Under the pieces are notes generated by a model. It did not search any database and was not told the DNA's origin. It was given only the letters and a program-made list of their open reading frames with translations. DNA of 64,000 nucleotides from Amaurobius ferox (lineage: Eukaryota; Arthropoda; Arachnida; Araneae; Amaurobiidae), in NCBI GenBank assembly GCA_951213105.1, contig OX578133.1:138675203-138739202 (forward strand), read 5' to 3'. Made by a program: the position numbers and the translations under genes. Positions 51,301 through 60,300 of this stretch are shown here, in pieces (the first letter of the stretch is position 1; every line of letters starts with the position of its first letter).

Positions 51301-54300
51301 ATACTTTTACATACATTTTTTTTATTATTTAAATAGTAAGAGATTTAATAGAAATCGTCTGCCGTATAAACACATCGGATTTAATTTTGCTGTTAAGCAG
51401 ATTAATATATTTTTCTTAAAATAAGTTTGCAGAAAAATATCGTCTTCATAATGCTATTTCTATAGAGCGTTCGTTTCACATCGACAACCACTCGACAACC
51501 ACTGATCTCGACAACCACTGATCTCGACAACCACTGATCCTAGAAACTCAAAACATCGACTAAATTTTAAGTGATGCTATTCCAAGGTTACCCACAAAAT
51601 TTCATGAAATTCGGTACAGTCGTTCTCCCGTGATGATGAGGTAAACAAATAAACACACACATACATACAGACAGATTTTCTATTTTATTTTCAAATGATC
51701 GTGAAATTCAAGATGGGAGTAATTTTAATTGTGTGGTGTTACTAAAGTGTATATTGAATACTAAATGCCTTCAATTTTCTGTTGGAAGATTTCAGTTCAG
51801 TGAATTACAAAAACAATTGAAAATGCAATAACTTATGGAAAAACTTTGAAGAAACGGTAAATTGTAAAAGGAATGATTGAAAATACAGTAACTTACAAAA
51901 AGAGAAAACAAAGGTTCTACATTTTGGATATGTATTTTAACACTAATATATTTATCAAAATATTGAAACACTTTTGCTGATTCAGGTACTACAATTAAAT
52001 CACTTTTGGTGGATGATGTCATTTTCTGGCAAACAAAATCCGGAACACACAGAAACGTTGCCAAATCCGCTGAAATATAAACCCGTTCCTGCGATTTCGG
52101 ATGACTTCAAACAACTGGCAAAAGAATAAAGCAACACAATGTTGGAATTAATACAGTTGATCAGTAAATTTACATGTGTTTATTGGTTTAGGCTGTAAAT
52201 ACAACGTTTTCATGCTAAAGAAATAATTTTTTTGTTCAATATTCAAAATTCGTCAAAATTATCATTTTCTGGAAGACTGCACGAAATGTGGAATTATGTT
52301 TTAAATACAGGCAATAGCATAACGAGATAAATTCCATTTTTGCTAAAACTCCTCATTCGCGAATAATAAGTACTTGAAGCTTACTATGGAAAAAAACTTT
52401 GTACATTTTTGTGATGACACACGAAGTTAGACTTACTATGCAGCTGCTATCGAAGTTTAAGATCGGATGTAGTGCCGACTCATTGATTTTAAAGGCTCAG
52501 GCTCGGGCTCGACATTATTCAGGGATTCCATCCAATGCTGACACTATTACACTCCTTTATACACATAGCGTAATAATGGTTCAATATAAGAGTTTGGGAC
52601 TCCTCAATATTGAAGTGGGCCAGAAACAAGAGTTTTTCAAAGTCTTATTTTTCAAAGAGCGTGACATTTTTATTTTTCAAACAATTTTGTTACAGTCTTA
52701 ATGATACAGGCTTATTTTCTATATTAAAACAGTCGATTAAAAAAAAGGGGGAAAAGTGCAGAATATTTACTGTCCTTTATTGATTACGCTACTGAACATG
52801 GAATTTGGAGTTTAATTGTTTTTACAATGTATATTTTATGCCGAAAAATCAAAGTTTTTATTATTCATAAATGCCCACCATTTTGAACATTTTTCGCAAG
52901 TACATATATAATAGTACATAATTGTTTTTTTAAATATGTGATTTATTTTAGGTTTTTACTAACGTTTAGTTTAAATATAAATGATTTGTGCCAGGATTTA
53001 AATTATAAAAAATAAAAAGATATTAGAACACCGTTTTAAATTTATTCGATATCGCATAGGAAAACAATGGATTATGAAATTATTGTTCAATTAAAGTTCC
53101 AAATATACGTCTCGATGAAACTACAACAAGTAAAGTCATGAAACAAGAAATTGAACATAGATATAACAATAAATAACATTGCAAAAGACAACGTATCAAT
53201 TCATTTCTAATATACATTTCGTTTGAAAGAAATTCAATTGTAATAAATTTATAATAGCATTGATTTTAAATCCATAAAATCATGCGCGAGGTTAAACCAG
53301 ATGTCTAAAAATCAAACAATTAATTTAGATTGTAGGATTAAGAGCTAGTTACCAATAAGTAATTCTGTTATTGTTTCTTCCTGTGATTTACGGCCATTGG
53401 TTGATTATTTTGTGCTTTTTTTACCACCTTAAGGCCGTGAATGTTCATAAGGAAAACTAATTATAGCTGATTATTAGTATTAATAATTTTATTAGTATTA
53501 ACATAATTTATTAGTATTAACGTGGCGTGTTATGTTAATACTAATTTTATTAGTATTAACATAACACGCCAACCAAATAAAAAATAAGATTAAAACTGTA
53601 GAAGATAGAAACACTGTATGAATGCCGTTTAATCTATATAAATAAAATTGAAAATCTGTCTGTTTGTCCCATCATCAAGGAAGAACGGCTGAACCGAATT
53701 TGATGGAATTTTGTGGGTAGCCTTGAAATACCCCCACTTAAAATTGTGTCCATGTTTCGAGTTTCTACGACCAGTGGTGCTTGAGATATTAGTAAAAAAC
53801 GAAATTTTCTTTTGTCTCATCATCACGGGAGAACGGCTGAACCGAATGTAATGAAATTTTGTGGGTAGGCTTCAAATAAGCCCCCTTAAATTTAGTCTAA
53901 GTTTCGAGTTTCTTAGGCCAGGTATTGTTGAGATATTAATTAAAAACGTAACTTTTTTCTAGGAGTTTACTCTCTAACTTCGTGGTTCTTCCAAACGAAA
54001 AGGTTGAAACTCGTTTATTTCAAACGTGAAAGTGAATTAAAACTTTATCTCTGAGTTTTGGGGCAGAATTTTTGCTTTAAATAGTAACGCAGTTAAATTA
54101 AATGTGTTTGTTAATGTTTATTATTATTTTTTTGATTTAAATAAAAAATAAGTGGATATAAAAATATATCTTATGAACGGTTTGATTTTTCTTTTAATTA
54201 TATTAATTGTGGACTGCGTACATCACTTTCATTTATTTTGGCAAAGAGTTTTCAAGCTTATATATTGTGTTTAGCTAATAAACTCATATATTGTGTTTAG

Positions 54301-57300
54301 CTAATAAACTCATATATTGTGCTTAGCCAATAAATTAATTTAGCCTATTGTTGAAATAGAAAAAGAGTAGAATGGGTATATCTTCTAATACAATTTTAGT
54401 GTTTTCATTTAGTATATACAAACGGGATCAGGATGTTTCATTCAGATCGGCAAATTCAGAGCTACGAATTTGGTGGGATATCGCTAATTTGACAACTTTT
54501 CTTAAACGTTGCCAAATTGACGGAAATGGCGCCAAATTGATAAAAATGATGCAAATCAATGAAATTTATTTTGTTTTGCTAGATGAGAGTACTGAAATGA
54601 TATTTTGCTAGCATTTATCTGTCAGACCAACCGTCCTACTTAGCAACACATTTAGCGAATTTTTAAAAATGTCACCAAATTGATAAAAATATTTGTATAT
54701 CCATAAAAATATCTTGAAATTGATAAAATTGCACTAAGTAAATGAAATTAACTGTTAGGGGATAGTATTGTTAGGGGATAGTATTGTGATGATATATCGT
54801 CATTTTTTCGCCAAGTGGGACTGTAGGTTCCCAGTTGGTGATAAATTTGGCAATTTTTTAAAATGTCGTCAAACTTTCCATGGAGATAGCATTATTCAGA
54901 CGATATTTTTCCACCAATTTATTTGAAGAAAATGATATCATGCCGCTTAGCAACGGATTTAAATCCAATGTGCTTATGCGGCTGACGATTTTTATTAAAT
55001 TTTTTCCGATTTGAATAATGAAGATATGTATATAAAATAAATTTCATTGCTATTGCATTTTTGACTCGATATTACGGTCTTTAGATTTAAACATTATTAT
55101 TATTGATATTTTTGGGGATTATTGATTCAGAGATCATTGATATTTTCAAGTTATTACGCCATTGTTTTACTGCGGCAAAAATTGTTGAAACTCACATATT
55201 GTACGTTGTACGAGCAATTTTCTAGGAATGCATGGGTATATCTTCTAATCTACAAGAATATATATAGTACAGGTATATTGGCATATATTTTTACATATAT
55301 TGGCATATATCGGAATCAAGTACGGTCTTCTACTATGAATATTAAGGGGATTATTTATATTTTCAATTTATTACGTCATCTGTTTTATTTTAGCAAAGAT
55401 ATTTGAGACTTATATTGTAATACGGGTAATCTTCTACTAATACCCGGACATATCTTCTAATCAACGACATTATAAGTAGTACGGGTATATCTTCCCACAT
55501 AATTATAGCACTTTCATTTTGACATATATTGGAATAAATTACTGCCTTTAGGTTTAAAAATTACGGATTTATTGATATTTTCAATTTATACATGTAATCT
55601 ACTAATACAGGTTATATCTTTTAATATTTGCATATATAATTAGTACGGGTTCCATATAACTTCAACGCTTTTATTTTGCATATATTGATTCAAGTCCATA
55701 TTATTTGTAAATTTACTTACATAAAGGGCCAGGATTTTTTCAGATCTGCCCATGAAGATAATTTTGTATAGCAAGAACAGAGATTCTTAAACTTCTTTTT
55801 AGGAGCATTATATTAAATATTTTAACAGAATTTTTGGATTAAAAATGTCATTTAGTATACTATAGGAATTTGCACATGATTGTGAATTATAAGTTTCTTT
55901 ATATTATATACTCCGTACGAAGAACGGGTATGCTGCTAGTATCTATATAAATATAACTGAATATTTATCTGTTTCTATGTTTGTCTCATTATCACGGAAG
56001 AACAAATGTACTGAATTTTATGAAATTTTGTTAAATAGACTTGGTATGGCCCCACTTAAAATTTAGGCGACCGTTTGATCTGTCTGTCTCATATATGTCC
56101 CCTCGTGAGGAGGTCGCGTTTTCAAAGCGGGTGGACATTGGGCTGTCACCATGGGCCCACCTCTCCTAAAGGGCACATAAATAAGGGTATGATGTAATGG
56201 GGATTCCTCGGTTTATCTGGACGTATTCCTCGTACCATGAACCTGACTCTTCTAGGAGGCAGGGCTGGGCTGGGCAAATCGTGGTTTAAGTCGAAAACCG
56301 TCGACAACTGGGGTTTTGACTTGGCAGGTGTTCTTAGGACCCTACCAATGAATGATTCCATCTACCAAGCAAGCGCTGATGTAGCTTAATTGGATGAGAG
56401 ATTAGTACACGAGCTACTCTTTTTATCTCCATAAACTTCCCGGTTGCCATGGAGAAATACTCTTTTAACCAGCCTTCATGTTTTTCAAACTGTTTCATTA
56501 CTTTGAGGGTGATCCAATCAGTATATGGACCGCCAAACGAACGGGACCCAATCGGTATTTGAGTCGCTAAACTAACGTAACTTAATTCTTTTTGAGCTTT
56601 TCCTCAATAAATGCAGTTCAAAGTCCAATAACGTGAGCAGGTCGTCGAATGTGTCTCTATCTCTAAAATTATGGAAGCTGTATAAATTAACGAAATAAAA
56701 AATATACACCTTTTAATGAACAGACAATATTAAAAGAATGAAAATTTTGCTTTCTTTAATTTGGGTTTTTTATTGTCTGCCATATTTTACTACTATATAT
56801 TTGCATGTAATTATTTTTAGCAACAGCAAAATTTTAATTATTTGTTTTTTACTGAGGGGCAATATTAGGTTTTAAGTTAATGAATTAAATATTTTTGTAT
56901 TATACATTTCGTACAAAGAACGGGTATACAACTAGTATAAAGATTTGAGTATTCATAGAAGTATAGCAGTGAACGTAAAAATAAATAAATAAATAAAATA
57001 AACAAGCAATATCTATCATGCATAAAGCATTGATTATGAAACACTTACCAACAGAAATTCAATTTTATTTAAACATCTCTAAAATGCGATGCATTCAGCG
57101 GTGATATCTTTAAAATTATCACAATATTACAATAATTTGTTATATTTGAAAACTTCATCGAAAACAAATGAACTTTATTCAAATAACGTCATCGAAATAT
57201 AAATTGCCTGGCTTTCTATATAAAAGCAGTTAATATTTCATTCATAAACTTTTTTCCATTCCTTTCATTCAGCGGCGCTATTTTTAAAATTATCACAATA

Positions 57301-60300
57301 CTACAATAATTTATTTTACTTAAAAAATTAAAACCATGGAGGTAAAAGTACTTTCTAGCTCCATGCTTAAAACTTCATCGAAAACCCAATATTATAGAAT
57401 AGTCTGCTTCTCTATGTAAAATCAATGAATGTTTTATTCATATTAGCTATATTGCAGACTCCAGAGCTAAATAATTCTGCGTTAAAGAAATTCAGCAATT
57501 CTTATACAACTCATCTTACAGCTTGATGTGTTTATATTCTCCATACTTGAAAATTAGGCTTCGTTGTAGAAATAATCAAAGTTGGATGATCATTTAAACT
57601 CAAAAATATTGTAATTGCGTTGATGCAGTATATAGATGCACACACAAAAAAAAAAAAATTAAAGATAGAGCTATTTTAGGACGGATGCAACACTAACTAT
57701 AAATTAAAAAGAACTTTAAAAACCACAATTTTGACACAAGATGGATGTCATATTTTATTTTGAAATGGGTCACGTGACCTCGTAATACAAGAAGGATCAA
57801 TCATGCATAAAGCATTGATTATGAAACACTTTCCAACTACAATGCAATTTTATTTAAACAACATCTCTAAAATGCGATACATTCATTCAGCGGTAATATT
57901 TTTAAAATTATCACAATACTACAACAATTTATTATATTTGAAAACTTAAAACTTCATCGAAAAAAATGACCTTTATTCAAATGACGTCATTGAAATATAA
58001 ATCTCCTGGCTCTCTATGTAAAATCAGTAAATATTTCATTCATACACATTTATTCCATTCCTTTCATTCATCACAATACTACAATAATTAATTTTACTTA
58101 AAAACCTAAAACCATGGAGGTAAAAGTAATTTAACTGTATACTTAAAACTTCATCAGAAAAGTCTGCTATAAAATCGTCTGCTTCTCTATGTAAAATCAA
58201 TGAATGTTTCATTCATATCAGCTATATTGCAGACTCCAGAGCTAAATAATTTTGCGTTACAGGAATTCAGCAATTCTTATGCAACTCATCTTACAGTTTG
58301 ATGTGTTTACATTCTCCATAAGTGAAAATTAAGCTTCGTTGTAGAAATAATCAAAGTTTGATGATCATTTAAACTCAAATATTTTGTAATTGCGTTGTTT
58401 CGGAATATAGATGCACTGAAATTAAGCAAAAATAAAGCGGTTTTTAGACGGGCAATACTAAATATAAATTAAAAATTACTTTAAAAATCACGATTTTGAC
58501 ACAAGATGGATGGCAGGGTGCGGTATCCCAGTGGTTAGCGCGCGGGAATTGCACTCGGCAGGCCCGGGTTCGATTCCCGCCACTGCCAAAACTGCTGCTG
58601 TGTTCACGCGAAGTACGATCACGTTAAACATGTGGGTCCGTAAGTCCTTCCGAGAGATTGGTGGTTGGCGAAGGAGGGTACAGTCCCTGTGGATGCCTCC
58701 CCCACTGAGTTCCGGTCTAAATTGGGTGGCACTTCCCGGCCGTCCAAACAGTTACCTTACGCCTTTCTGGTAGGTCGGACGGTCTGGGTCTCAACAACAA
58801 CAAGATGGATGGCATTGATCATTTAAACTCAAATATATTGTAATTGTGTTGTTTCAGAAAATAGATGCACGGAAATTAGGCAAAAATAAAGCGGTTTTAG
58901 GACCGATACAACACTAAATATAAATTAAAAATAACTTTAATGTTCATATTTTTCATGGGATTAATTTAAATATTTCCTAAAACTCTCGAAGCAATTTGTG
59001 AATTTTAAATTCTCTTAAAAAATGTTTGAAAAATTAGGTCCCACAGGGTTCAATGTATTTCATTTTTTCAACCCGGGTTCAATCCAAAACTCATTGGGTG
59101 ATATTATTCATTTATATTCCCATATGTCCCAAAGACCGTCTGAACAACATACTAAAATTTCATTTTGATAAAGTCATTTTTTCGGCAGTTATCGTGCGAA
59201 CGGACAGACAGACAGACAGAATGAACAAAGTCATAAACACTTTTCAACTATGTCGTAAAATGTTAAAAATAAAGATATTTAATCCCATATAATTTTCATT
59301 GGAATTACTTTTCATTTTATTGATTGATTTCATGCCATTACATAGCAAATTAATTAAAATTTAAGTATTACTTTAAATCTGTAATATGCAAACTGGATTT
59401 TGCAATACATGTTTAAGTACAGAACATTGGCAAAATAATATTTTATAATACCAAATCTTCGTCGTTACATAAAACAATTAAAGAACGTAGAATACAAAAT
59501 TTTGCATTTTAAGCATGAGAAACACTTATTTTACTCTACGTTTAGTGCTTTAGTGGTTCTCGCATTCGTTTCTTCTTTCTAAGAAGCTTTGTTTCCATTT
59601 TACGTACGTGTCACTGGTGTGGCAAGCTACCAAGTTACACCAGCAAAGAGAGCTCTGTTAGTTTGCCGAAACTGAATGTCGTCAATTATTGCTCAAAAGA
59701 GAGGCTCAGCACTAGAGAAAGGCGGCAAACATTGCGGAACTTGCTGCATTTGTCACAGCTTATTTGTCTGAGGCACTTTCATTCATTGAACTTGATTTTG
59801 GAAAGGGTTCTTGTCTTTGTTTTGAAGATTTCAGAAATTTTCTTATTATAATGTCTGCAACCGTAATTTTTAGATAGTATGCGTGTTTCGTTAATATTTT
59901 AAAGAAAATCCGTATTTTTTTTTATTGTAATAAGGAATAGCCTAATGATTCTACAAATAATAATAAAATAGAATTACCGAAGCCGGAAAAAAGTTAAAAA
60001 TTTTCTAATATTGAAGTCTAATATTCAACTCCTGATTAATACTTCAATATGTTGGCTTCTACACAATCTCGGACATATCGAGTGATATTTTACATCAATC
60101 TCCTTCGAAACAAGGATTGGGGCAATCCCAACACCCCTTTAGACCGTTAGCACTCTATATTTACAACAGAAGCTAATTGTAGAATATTAGGTTTCATTTC
60201 ATTTTCAAATTATAATCGCTTTGAATCAAATTCGGACATCTCGATCAGCGCTCAAGTATGCTGACGCCTACACCATTCCCCCATGGTAATATCTTACAAA

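Noticed and set aside
51481..51539. CRISPR-like array
   Set aside because: Direct 16-bp repeats without spacers, in an animal intron; an ordinary minisatellite.
58516..58590. Functional tRNA gene
   Set aside because: It is the head of a SINE with body, CAA tail and target duplication.
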